A DNA stretch of 46,154 bases from an uncultured Verrucomicrobiota bacterium (GTDB lineage Bacteria; Verrucomicrobiota; Kiritimatiellia; CAIVKH01), in assembly GCA_937996795.1 (NCBI GenBank), contig CALKUH010000066.1, positions 1 to 46,154 of the forward strand, read 5' to 3'. Both the position numbers and the translations under genes were made by a program. The notes under the pieces are model-generated. The model worked only from the letters and a program-made list of their open reading frames with translations. It made no database searches and was not told the DNA's origin. Each line of letters opens with the position of its first letter. The stretch's first letter is position 1. Positions 1 through 7,297 of the stretch are shown piece by piece.

Positions 1-50
1 AAGCGGCCAGATCACTTGCTACGAAAAGCGGCCACTTCTATTTGCTATCG
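1..50. repeat. Degenerate direct repeat at window edge, possible insertion sequence end
   Basis: Two imperfect copies of about 25 bp start with AAGCGGCCA at positions 1 and 26 and both carry TTGCTA near their ends. Tandem short repeats of this kind occur at the termini of some insertion sequences, for example the IS21 family. No transposase is visible, because the element would lie outside the window. The assignment to an insertion sequence is a guess. Confidence 0.3.
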
Positions 51-106
51 ACAGCGAATGCGGCGGCCATCGCGCGTGATGCCGGGACTTCTGACCAAAT
101 GTTTTT

Positions 107-195
107 TTACCACCCGCTTCGCTGGAGAACACGGAGCAGGTTGTTCGGGGGCCAACCTACGACAACTCCGTGTCTCCGTGCGCTCCGTGGTGAAT
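107..195. repeat. Dispersed CACGGAG-type repeat
   Basis: The right part (166-195) reads on the minus strand as CACGGAG units spaced 8-9 bp apart after an ATTCACCA lead. The left part holds ACCACCCGCTTCGCT (109-123), which recurs in inverted orientation at 32666-32680, also next to a CACGGAG array. A further single unit sits at about 130-136. The element lies just past the 3' end of the antiporter gene. No coding function is seen in 1-202. Confidence 0.6.
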
Positions 196-202
196 ATCCG
201 GT

Positions 203-2239
203 TTACACCGGCGAGCCCGGGCCGCGCGTCAGGTGGGTCCGCGCCCGGGCGAGTTGCTCCGCGCTGCCGAGCAGCAGCAGTTTGTCGTCGGCTTTCAGCT
301 CCTCATCGGGGCCCGGGTTCACGATCGTGCGGCCGTCCCGCTCGATGGCGACGATGCTCGCGCCGGTGTCGGTGCGCAGCTGGAGTTCGCGGATGAGCCT
401 GCCGAAGCAGGCGCACTGCGCCGTCAGCGTGACGGTCTCCAGCTTCGCCTCGCGCAACAGCGCCGGCATCGGTTGCGGCTCCTCCGGCTCCGGCGGCGGC
501 TGGCTCCACGTCTCCACCACGGCGAACTTGGCGCGCGAGTACCACGCGTTCAGCGCCGGCCCGCGGAAGACCGCCAGCAGGGCGAGGACGACCAGCAGGG
601 CGAGGGAGACGTAGAGCGGCGGCAACAGCGCGAGGCTCATCAGCAGCGTGAACAAACCGAACGCGAGCAGCTGCACGACGAACAGCGTGTTCGCCAAAAA
701 CGTGCGCAGCGCGAGCGAGCGGGCGTTGGCGCTCGCGCCGGCCAGCGCGACCTCGCTCAGCATCATGCCCATCGCCTGCATCTTCCGCACCGTCGCCACG
801 AACACCGGCAGCGTCAGCAGCGCCGCGCCGAGCCAGCCGAGCGTGCGCGCGCCGCCCGACCACTCCGGCAGCCACGCGAGCCGCGGCGCCATCCAGCGCG
901 ACAACACGGCAGCGGAGATGAACGCCGCCGCAATCAGCACCACGTTCAACAACAACTGCCACGCGAGGCTGCGCACGAGCCGCATCGCGGGACTGCGCCG
1001 CCGGCCCAGCGCCAGGCGCCCCACCCACCCGCTGTACAGGTGCGCCCACGACAGCGCCGGCGCGGGCAGCCGCCGCGAAAGCGCATCCGCCACGCGGTCC
1101 GCGTTGCCCGTGAGATACGGGCGGATCAGCGCGTTCAGCGTCGCCACCGCCACGATCACCGGGTACAGGTGCTCGCCGATCGCGCCGAGCGATACGCCCA
1201 GCGTCGCGAGGATGAACGCGAACTCGCCGACCTGCGCCATGCCCGTGCCCACGCGCAGCGCCGTGTGGCCGTCGTAGCCCGCCATCAGCGCGCCGCCCGC
1301 GCACGCGGTCACCTTCGCCACGACGTACACGCCCGTGATCACCAGCACCGGCACGCCGTATTCCCACACGAACGCCGGGTTGATCAGCATGCCGATCGCC
1401 ACGAAGAAGACCGCGGAGAACATGTCGCGCAGCGGCTCGGTCAGCCGCAGGATCCGGCCCAGTTCGCGCGACTCCGCCATCATCGCGCCGACGAGGAACG
1501 CCCCGAGCGCCGCGCTGTAGCCGATCTTCACCGTCAGCAGCGACACGCCGAAACACAGCGCCAGCACAACGATCAGCAGCATCTCGTCGCTCCCCAGCCG
1601 CCCGATGAACCGCAGGAAGCGCGGCACAACGATCAACCCCACCACCACCGCCGCCACGAGGAACACGAACAGGCGCATCAGCGTCAGCGCCACCTCGCCC
1701 GCCGGGATCTGCCCCGACACGGCGAACCCCGGAAGCAGGATCATCACGAAAATCACGAAGATGTCGTCGAAGATGCTCACGCCGGAAATCAGCACGCCGT
1801 GCTTTTCCTTCAACGCATTCGCGTCGCGCAGGCTCTTCACCACGATCGTCGTCGACGTCAGCGCCAGCATGATGCCGAGGAAAATGCTCTCCATCGGCGT
1901 CCACCCGAAGAACGAGCCGAGCACATACCCCACCCCGATCATCGCCATGATCTCGATCGCCGCGGTGACGAACGCGGGGATGCCCACCGCCTTCAGCTTC
2001 TTGAAGCTGAAATCCAGCCCGAGCGAAAACATCAGGAACACCACGCCCACATCCGCCAGGATCTGGATCGTGCCCTCGTCCCGGATCATCGGGAACGGCG
2101 GCGTATTCGGCCCGATGATGAACCCCGCCAGCAGGTACCCCAGCACGACGGGTTGGCGCAGCCAGCGGAACAGGAGCGTCACCAGCCCCGCCACCAGCAT
2201 CACCACCGCCAGGTCTTGTAAGAATTGAAGTCCGTGCAT
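203..2239 (-). CDS. CPA2-family cation/proton antiporter (KefB/YbaL-like) with TrkA-C domain
   Basis: The 678-residue integral membrane protein should exchange Na+ or K+ for H+ across the inner membrane. The N-terminal 380 residues form the usual Na+/H+ exchanger bundle, with LRQPVVLGYLLAGFIIGP near the start, FSLGLDFSFKKL near residue 75 and the charged SGVSIFDD segment near residue 155. Extra hydrophobic segments lie between about 420 and 570. A TrkA-C-like ligand-binding domain occupies about 595-670. There is no TrkA-N (nucleotide-binding) domain, so regulation through NAD is unlikely. It is the last gene of a minus-strand run but has its own promoter, and a terminator separates it from the upstream gene. 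Ion specificity cannot be read from sequence. Confidence 0.93.
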   Translation of the reverse strand: MHGLQFLQDLAVVMLVAGLVTLLFRWLRQPVVLGYLLAGFIIGPNTPPFPMIRDEGTIQILADVGVVFLMFSLGLDFSFKKLKAVGIPAFVTAAIEIMAMIGVGYVLGSFFGWTPMESIFLGIMLALTSTTIVVKSLRDANALKEKHGVLISGVSIFDDIFVIFVMILLPGFAVSGQIPAGEVALTLMRLFVFLVAAVVVGLIVVPRFLRFIGRLGSDEMLLIVVLALCFGVSLLTVKIGYSAALGAFLVGAMMAESRELGRILRLTEPLRDMFSAVFFVAIGMLINPAFVWEYGVPVLVITGVYVVAKVTACAGGALMAGYDGHTALRVGTGMAQVGEFAFILATLGVSLGAIGEHLYPVIVAVATLNALIRPYLTGNADRVADALSRRLPAPALSWAHLYSGWVGRLALGRRRSPAMRLVRSLAWQLLLNVVLIAAAFISAAVLSRWMAPRLAWLPEWSGGARTLGWLGAALLTLPVFVATVRKMQAMGMMLSEVALAGASANARSLALRTFLANTLFVVQLLAFGLFTLLMSLALLPPLYVSLALLVVLALLAVFRGPALNAWYSRAKFAVVETWSQPPPEPEEPQPMPALLREAKLETVTLTAQCACFGRLIRELQLRTDTGASIVAIERDGRTIVNPGPDEELKADDKLLLLGSAEQLARARTHLTRGPGSPV

Positions 2240-2261
2240 ATCCCGTCACTCGCGCGGCGGG

Positions 2262-2290
2262 AGCATAAGCGGACCGCCCGGATTTTCCAA
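2262..2290 (-). promoter_or_regulatory. Promoter of the antiporter gene
   Basis: On the minus strand TTGGAA (2285-2290) and TATGCT (2262-2267) are separated by exactly 17 bp. Transcription would start near 2255, leaving a leader of about 16 nt before the ATG at 2239. The -35 hexamer is formed by the end of a repeat (TTTTTACAGACGTTGGAA read on the minus strand), so the repeat appears to supply the promoter element. Confidence 0.65.
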
Positions 2291-2335
2291 CGTCTGTAAA
2301 AACTTTTTTGGGCGGTTGCAACGTCTGTAAAAAAA
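2287..2335. repeat. Paired AACGTCTGTAAAA direct repeat, locus 1
   Basis: Two copies of a motif close to TTGCAACGTCTGTAAAA lie at 2287-2303 and 2316-2335, with a period of 31 bp. The same pair, with a period of 32 bp, occurs at 32542-32590. In this locus the first copy overlaps the antiporter -35 box and the A-tract of the second copy forms the T-tract of the preceding gene's terminator. Confidence 0.75.
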
Positions 2336-2387
2336 GCGCGCCCATCGTGCGCGCCTACAGCGTGTAGCCGCCCACGTTGGGGGCGGC
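2329..2387 (-). terminator. Intrinsic terminator after the MoaD-like gene
   Basis: Reading the minus strand after the MoaD-like stop codon there is a GCCGCCC/GGGCGGC hairpin (2367-2387), a CTACA/TGTAG inverted repeat (2355-2367), and then a GCGCGC/GCGCGC hairpin (2336-2354) followed directly by seven T residues (2329-2335). The last hairpin with its T-tract is a textbook Rho-independent terminator and isolates the antiporter gene downstream. Confidence 0.75.
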
Positions 2388-2395
2388 CAGATGAT

Positions 2396-2707
2396 TTATC
2401 CGCCCGCCATCGCACCGACGATCAGCAGCGGCTCGCGGCCGGTTGTGATTGCGTCGGGCAGTGGCGTGTCGAGGGAATCGTTGGACCAGTCGGCCTGGCA
2501 GACGAAGAAGCGGATGAACGGACGACGCTTCCCGTCCTCGTGCCGGCGGATGGTGCCCCGCAACATCGGGTACCGCGCCTCCAGCGCGTCCAGTGCCGCG
2601 CATATCGTCGGCGGCGACGCGACCTCCAGCGCCACCTCGCCCTCCACGCGCGCGAGCGTGCGCAGATGCGCGGGCAGGACGACGCGGATGCGAGGACGCT
2701 CAGTCAT
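2396..2707 (-). CDS. MoaD/ThiS-family ubiquitin-like sulfur carrier
   Basis: The 103-residue protein has the beta-grasp pattern of MoaD/ThiS proteins: RIRVVLPAHLRTLARVEGEVAL at the start, TICAALDALEARYPMLRG in the middle, and a C-terminal Gly-Gly exactly at the end (AMAGG). In this family the terminal Gly-Gly is adenylated and loaded with sulfur as a thiocarboxylate, for molybdopterin, thiamin or other sulfur chemistry. No MoaE, ThiG or E1-like enzyme is nearby. Its neighbour is an Asp-box propeller protein 40 bp upstream, a pairing that I recall from other bacterial genomes but whose function I do not know. The acceptor pathway is therefore open. Confidence 0.85.
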   Translation of the reverse strand: MTERPRIRVVLPAHLRTLARVEGEVALEVASPPTICAALDALEARYPMLRGTIRRHEDGKRRPFIRFFVCQADWSNDSLDTPLPDAITTGREPLLIVGAMAGG

Positions 2708-2714
2708 GCCGGGG

Positions 2715-2736
2715 CTCTCTCCGCTTCTCCGTGGTG
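2715..2736. repeat. Short CACGGAG-type repeat remnant
   Basis: The minus strand reads CACCACGGAGAAGCGGAGAG, a short member of the CACGGAG family, in the 40-bp gap between the propeller gene and the MoaD-like gene. It lies within what is probably one transcript. Confidence 0.5.
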
Positions 2737-2747
2737 CATCTTCCGAC

Positions 2748-3905
2748 CTAGAACACCTGCACCTCGACCGAGGTCACCGGCGGCAGGTCGCGCACGATCG
2801 GGGCCCAGTGGTCGCCGCTGTCGGCGGAGGCGTAGACCTGGCCGCCGCTGGTGCCGAAGTAAATGCCGCACGACGCGCAGGTGTCCACGGCCATCGCGTC
2901 GCGCAGCACGTTGACGTAGCAATCCTGCTGCGGCAGGCCGCTGGTCAGCGCCTCCCACTCGTTCCCGCCGCTGCGGCTGCGATACACACGCAACTTGCCT
3001 TCCGGCGGATAGTGTTCGGAGTCGCTCTTGATCGGGACGACGTAGATCGTCTCCGGCTCGTGCGCGTGCACGGCGATGGGAAACCCGAAGTCGCTCGGCA
3101 GGTTGCCGCTCACCTCGCGCCACAGGTCGCCCGCGTTGTCCGAGCGCAACACGTCCCAGTGTTTTTGCATGAACAGCGTGTCGGGGCGCGACGGGTGCAG
3201 CGTCATGTTGTGGACGCAGTGGCCGACATCCGCGTCGGGGTCCGGCAGTTCGTACTGCGATTTCAGGCCCTTCGTGATCGGCTTCCACGACGCGCCGCCG
3301 TCGTCGGTGCGGAACGCGCCCGCCGCGGAGATCGCGACGAAAATGCGCTTCTCGTTTTTCGGGTCGAGCAGGATCGTATGCAGGCACATGCCGCCCGCGC
3401 CCGGCTGCCACAGGTGGCCCTTGGCCTTGCGCAGCGCGGGCAACTCCTGCCAGGTCGCCCCGCCATTCGTGGTCTTGAACAGCGCCGCGTCCTCGACGCC
3501 GGCGTACACGGTGTTCACGTCCGTCAGCGACGGTTCCAGGTGCCAGACGCGCTTGAACTCCCACGGATGCTGCGTGCCGTCGTACCAGAGGTGCGTGCCG
3601 GTTTCGCCCTCGTACGCGAAGCGGTTGCTCAGGCCGCCGGGCGGATCATAAGGACCGGGGATTTTTTCGCCGCCCGGCGTATTCCACGTCGCGCCGCCGT
3701 CGTCCGAGCGCTGGATCACCTGCCCGAACCAACTGCTGGATTGCGACGCATAAATCCGATTCGGATCCACCGGCGAGCCCTTGAGGTGGTAGACCTCCCA
3801 CCCCGCGAACAGCGGTCCCTGCACCGTCCATGCCGCCCGCCTCTCGTCCGATGTCAAAATAAACGCGCCCTTGCGCGTGCCGACCAGCACACGAACCGTC
3901 TTCAT
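2748..3905 (-). CDS. Asp-box (BNR) beta-propeller protein, VPS10/sialidase-like fold
   Basis: The 385-residue protein carries about six S/T-x-D-x-G-x-x-W boxes: RSDDGGATW, KTTNGGATW, RTDDGGASW, RSDNAGDLW, a degenerate RSRSGGNEW and ASADSGDHW. These mark the blades of a six- or seven-bladed propeller as in sialidases and VPS10 domains. There is no signal peptide, so it is probably cytoplasmic. The sialidase arginine triad is not evident, and enzymatic activity should not be assumed. The start chosen is the ATG at 3905 because AAGGAGG (3912-3918 on the plus strand as CCTCCTT) lies 6 bp upstream; an in-frame ATG further upstream lacks such a site. It sits 40 bp from each of its two neighbours, consistent with an operon. 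Confidence 0.88.
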   Translation of the reverse strand: MKTVRVLVGTRKGAFILTSDERRAAWTVQGPLFAGWEVYHLKGSPVDPNRIYASQSSSWFGQVIQRSDDGGATWNTPGGEKIPGPYDPPGGLSNRFAYEGETGTHLWYDGTQHPWEFKRVWHLEPSLTDVNTVYAGVEDAALFKTTNGGATWQELPALRKAKGHLWQPGAGGMCLHTILLDPKNEKRIFVAISAAGAFRTDDGGASWKPITKGLKSQYELPDPDADVGHCVHNMTLHPSRPDTLFMQKHWDVLRSDNAGDLWREVSGNLPSDFGFPIAVHAHEPETIYVVPIKSDSEHYPPEGKLRVYRSRSGGNEWEALTSGLPQQDCYVNVLRDAMAVDTCASCGIYFGTSGGQVYASADSGDHWAPIVRDLPPVTSVEVQVF

Positions 3906-3945
3906 GGCACTCCTCCTTAGCCGCCCCCCGGCGGCATACAACTCA

Positions 3946-4302
3946 TCAGTCCACGATCACACTGAATCCGCCATACACCATGCGCCGCAGGTCAAATGGC
4001 GCCGTTTTCGGGTCGCACGACGCCGCGATCCGGGGGTCTTTCATCACCTTCTTGTTCACCCGGTCCCGGTGCGCGCGCGATTTGTAGACGATGTACGAAA
4101 ACACCACCGTCTCGCCCTTCTTGAGCTTCGTCAGCGTTGGAAACGGCATGCCGAACGGCTGGTTCAAATCATCGCCCACGCACTCCTTGTAATCGAGCGC
4201 CCCATATTCGCGCCACACGATGGCCGCCGTCCGGGCCATGCGCCGGTAGGCGGCGAGGTTCTTTTTCGGCAGCGGGATCACGAATCCATCCACGTATTTC
4301 AT
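3946..4302 (-). CDS. DUF1428-family protein (YbaA-like)
   Basis: The 118-residue protein begins MKYVDGFVIPLPKKNLAAYR and contains YKECVGDD and FSYIVYKSRAHRDRVN, all typical of the DUF1428 family, which folds as a dimeric alpha-beta barrel and has no established function. Length fits the family. A GGAGGGG ribosome binding site lies a few bases before the ATG. It is the first gene of the run leading to the propeller and MoaD-like genes. Confidence 0.88.
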   Translation of the reverse strand: MKYVDGFVIPLPKKNLAAYRRMARTAAIVWREYGALDYKECVGDDLNQPFGMPFPTLTKLKKGETVVFSYIVYKSRAHRDRVNKKVMKDPRIAASCDPKTAPFDLRRMVYGGFSVIVD

Positions 4303-4346
4303 CTTTCCCCTCCTTCAAGGCGCGTCCCCCGGCGCGACGAGATGAT

Positions 4347-4374
4347 ATCGTAGCGGGCTCCCGCCCGATGCAAA
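4347..4374 (-). promoter_or_regulatory. Candidate promoter of the DUF1428 operon
   Basis: On the minus strand TTTGCA (4369-4374) and TACGAT (4347-4352) are separated by 16 bp, about 45 bp before the DUF1428 start. The spacer contains GGGCGGGAGCCCG, a small inverted repeat. The assignment is by eye from the hexamers only. Confidence 0.4.
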
Positions 4375-4580
4375 GCCCGATTTTTTGCACGCGCGACGAA
4401 TGGATCGCCGGAGGCGTTTGTATTAAGCAATTAAAGAGCGCATTCGCCGGCATCCGCCTTGTCCGGCCCCTGAGCGAGAGAAAATTGTCCCGCGTCTGCC
4501 ATCATCAAAACTGGCATTCACCTCTTGATCCTGCGAAACTAATAAATGAGCGTAACAACGAATTAATTCCGAGCATCATC

Positions 4581-5570
4581 ATGAGGAGGAACCTCTTCAT
4601 CCGAGCAGGGCACCTTTGCATGGGGCTTTGTTTCGCCCTGGTAGCTAGGGGAGAGATAATCGTCTACGATGGATTTGACTATCCTCCAGGCACATCCCTC
4701 TCGGGGTCGGGTCATGACGGATTCTCTTGGGGCACAAACGCGTGGATCAAGGGCTCTTCCCAGTCGGATTGGCTCGTGTTTACGAATAGCCTCACTCACC
4801 CATCAATCCCCGCAACGGGGAACCATGTGGCGGAAACCAATCTGACGCAGGGCGCAGCCTACGTTCGCCAATTCTCCACCCACATTATGACCGACGGACA
4901 ATCAGTATGGTTCAGCTTTCTGGTTCGCGTCAGCCAGGGAGCGAGTTGGGATCTTTTCTTCACATCATCCGGCCTGAATACAAGCAAGTTCGGCGTCACG
5001 GCCAGCCACGTCGACTACAACATTCGCGCAAGAATTGGAATCGGAGTTCCCCCCAGTGAAGACGCAATAGATCTGGGCCAGAACGCGACACGGCTTGTCG
5101 TTGGTCGGTATCGCTATTCCGCGTCCGACGTGGAGCAGCTGGATCTTTGGGTCGATCCAGACATCAGCACGGAGCCCATGCCTGGCGGTCCCGGCACCAC
5201 AAATCACCTTGTTTACACCCGGCAACATGACTCGGAGCCGGATCGCATAGACAGCGTGATGCTGGAAGACAGATCGATCGGGTCCGTGGCGATTGACGAA
5301 CTGCGAATTGGAACGACTTGGGGCGATGTCATCTCCCGATCACTAGACAAAGCCTCGATTGAGTCTTTCACGATTGCCGAGAATACGATCACCCTCAGCC
5401 TGATTCGGCTCACACCCGGCGGAACGACAACGATCGAGAGAGCGACGGATTCGCCTGCTTCCGGCGCATGGCACATCGCCGACGCCTTTGTGACGCAGGC
5501 ACGTGCAACAAATTGGGTGGAGGCGCGCCCTGACGCAGGTATACTCCTGTATCGCGTCCTCACGGAATAA
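4581..5570 (+). CDS. Secreted protein, PVC surface-protein style
   Basis: The 329-residue product starts with a signal peptide (MRRNLFIRAGHLCMGLCFAL, cleavage probably after VARG). The mature part begins EIIVYDGFDYPPGTSLSG, a lead-in common in secreted Verrucomicrobia-type proteins with a LamG/concanavalin-like sandwich. The last 70 residues (TTTIERATDSPASGAWHIAD up to LLYRVLTE) resemble the short C-terminal beta domain found on many such proteins. The frame is open upstream of 4581, but the signal peptide places the start here; no strong ribosome binding site is seen. The gene and its upstream region are less GC-rich than the neighbours. Function unknown; carbohydrate or surface binding is a guess. 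Confidence 0.72.
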   Translation: MRRNLFIRAGHLCMGLCFALVARGEIIVYDGFDYPPGTSLSGSGHDGFSWGTNAWIKGSSQSDWLVFTNSLTHPSIPATGNHVAETNLTQGAAYVRQFSTHIMTDGQSVWFSFLVRVSQGASWDLFFTSSGLNTSKFGVTASHVDYNIRARIGIGVPPSEDAIDLGQNATRLVVGRYRYSASDVEQLDLWVDPDISTEPMPGGPGTTNHLVYTRQHDSEPDRIDSVMLEDRSIGSVAIDELRIGTTWGDVISRSLDKASIESFTIAENTITLSLIRLTPGGTTTIERATDSPASGAWHIADAFVTQARATNWVEARPDAGILLYRVLTE

Positions 5571-5594
5571 ATCATTGTTATTGGGAAATTCCTT

Positions 5595-6152
5595 ATGGGC
5601 ACTTCCATGAACGCCAAACAACGCGATGCATTACTCAACACACTAAAGGCCCGCTTTGAGCAGAACACGGGGCGGCACAAGGGGGTCGCGTGGGCTGCGG
5701 TGCTGGCCCGGCTGGAGGCGAATCCGGAGAAGCTGCGCTCGCTTGGCGAGATGGAGCGGACGGGCGGGGAACCGGATGTCATTGGGCGGGACGCAACAAC
5801 GGGCGAGTTCATGTTATGCGATTGTTCGGCGGAGAGCCCCGCCGGGCGGCGCAGCGTGTGCTACGACCGCGAGGGGTGGCTGTCGCGCAAGGAGGCGCGG
5901 CCGGAGAACAACGCCGTGGACATGGCCGCGGCGATGGGTGTGGAGCTGCTGACCGAGGAACAGTATCGCGATTTGCAGAAGGTCGGAAAATTCGACGCCA
6001 AGACCTCCAGCTGGTTGAAAACGCCCGATGACGTGCGGGCGCTGGGCGGCGCGCTCTTCGGCGACTGGCGCTACGGGCGGGTGTTCATTTATCACAACGG
6101 CGCGCAATCGTATTACGCCGTGCGCGGGTTTCGCGGGTTGTTGCGCGTGTAG
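5595..6152 (+). CDS. DUF4256-family protein
   Basis: The 185-residue protein matches the DUF4256 family over its whole length: LLNTLKARFEQNTGRHKGVAW at the start, the centre with RSVCYDREGWLSRKEARPEN, GVELLTEEQYRDLQ, and a C-terminal GRVFIYHNGAQSYYAVRGFR. The family is soluble and uncharacterised. An alternative start is the ATG at 5607, which would give MNAKQRDALL and fits the family N-terminus equally well. The gene converges on the membrane sensor-like gene with only 12 bp between them. Confidence 0.85.
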   Translation: MGTSMNAKQRDALLNTLKARFEQNTGRHKGVAWAAVLARLEANPEKLRSLGEMERTGGEPDVIGRDATTGEFMLCDCSAESPAGRRSVCYDREGWLSRKEARPENNAVDMAAAMGVELLTEEQYRDLQKVGKFDAKTSSWLKTPDDVRALGGALFGDWRYGRVFIYHNGAQSYYAVRGFRGLLRV

Positions 6153-6164
6153 CTTCGGCCCGGG

Positions 6165-7172
6165 TTACGATTCACCCCTGGCGAAACGGTCCTCCTTCGC
6201 CATGTAGTCCTTCATGCACTCGGGACAGATGCCGTGGCTGAATTCGGCGTCGGAATGTTCGTGCAGGTAGGTCTCGAGTTTCTTCCAGAAGCCGTCGTCG
6301 TCGCGGATGCGTTTGCAGCTGGCGCAAATCGGAATCAGGCCGCGCAACGTCTTCACCTCGGACAGGGCCTTTTGCAGCGCGGCTTCGGCGGCGATGCGGC
6401 GCTGGAGCTCGTCGCGCGCGGAGGAGAGCTCCTCCTTGATGTCCGCGATCTGGCGCAGGATGGCGAGCACGGGCCGGTTGTCCAGCGTGACATCCGTGCA
6501 CTGACGCTCGAGGCGGATGTAGAGGTACAGCAGCGGGAACGCGGCGATGGACACGAAGAGGCGGCTGGCCAGCGTGCCTTTCAGGATGCCCCAGTAGGCC
6601 TCGGTCCCGGCGAACGCCAGCGTGGTGAACAGCAGCACATCGAGCCACATGACGCCGAGCAGCGTGAGGAACGTGCGGCCCCACAACTGCATGCGCAGCG
6701 CGGGCTGGCCGAGAATCTCCCAGACGATGGCAAGGAACACCAGGTCCACCAGCGTGGCCACGACGGACGCCGCATTAATGCGCAGGCTGGGCATCGGCAC
6801 ATTTTGAAGCCCGACCCCCTGGATCAGCGCGTTCTGGATGTGCAGGACCAGCGCAATCAAGGGAACCAGGATCGAGACGCCGACGATGGTCGAGATCAGG
6901 ATGCGCGTCGGGCGCGGGCCGTCGAAGACATAAATGACGAACACGCCGAGCAACAGCGAGGTGTAGAAGACGGTGGACCCCACATTAAACGTCAGCCCGC
7001 CGAACGCGACGCGCAGCCCGGCGTCGGTCACCCACGACATCACCGCCGTGATGCCGCCCATGAGCGCATAGAAATGGACCGGTCCGAACCGGTGCCGCAA
7101 CGCGTGCGCCCACAACACGAGGCCATAGACCACCAAGGCCTCGACAATCAACATCCCCATCGCGTTGGTCAT
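6165..7172 (-). CDS. Membrane sensor-like protein with C-terminal Cys-pair motif
   Basis: The 335-residue protein has about seven hydrophobic segments in its first 225 residues, containing FVIYVFDGPRPTR, a loop I associate with VUT-like membrane domains found in front of bacterial sensor modules. A short coiled coil follows (residues about 240-280). The C-terminus carries LIPICASCKRIRDDDGFW and HGICPECM, a Cys-x2-Cys pair arrangement that commonly terminates PAS or receiver-domain signalling proteins. No kinase or cyclase domain is present, so it may act with a partner. Start chosen at the ATG at 7172, preceded by AAGGTG; longer versions lack a good site. Function is inferred only as membrane signalling. 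Confidence 0.7.
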   Translation of the reverse strand: MTNAMGMLIVEALVVYGLVLWAHALRHRFGPVHFYALMGGITAVMSWVTDAGLRVAFGGLTFNVGSTVFYTSLLLGVFVIYVFDGPRPTRILISTIVGVSILVPLIALVLHIQNALIQGVGLQNVPMPSLRINAASVVATLVDLVFLAIVWEILGQPALRMQLWGRTFLTLLGVMWLDVLLFTTLAFAGTEAYWGILKGTLASRLFVSIAAFPLLYLYIRLERQCTDVTLDNRPVLAILRQIADIKEELSSARDELQRRIAAEAALQKALSEVKTLRGLIPICASCKRIRDDDGFWKKLETYLHEHSDAEFSHGICPECMKDYMAKEDRFARGES

Positions 7173-7264
7173 TGACACCTTGATAGCGGGAAACCGCACC
7201 CGTGGCAATGCGTTCCACGGATCGTGCCGCGCGCGCATGATGGCCACCGCGAGGCCCGACCCCC

Positions 7265-7292
7265 TTGGAAATCGGGATGATTTGGCTATAAT
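7265..7292 (+). promoter_or_regulatory. Strong promoter giving a leaderless transcript
   Basis: TTGGAA (7265-7270) and a perfect TATAAT (7287-7292) are separated by 16 bp. The ATG of the next gene is only 6 bp past the -10 box, so transcription should begin at or next to the start codon, which predicts a leaderless or near-leaderless mRNA. The region is shared with the divergent membrane sensor-like gene. Confidence 0.7.
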
Positions 7293-7297
7293 GAGGC

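Noticed and set aside
2287..2335. CRISPR interpretation of the paired 17-bp repeats
   Set aside because: Only two repeats per locus, spacers of about 14 bp, overlap with a promoter and terminator, and no cas genes in the window.
2391..3920. 509-residue plus-strand frame opposite the propeller gene
   Set aside because: No domain; the minus strand shows regular Asp-boxes and a strong ribosome binding site.
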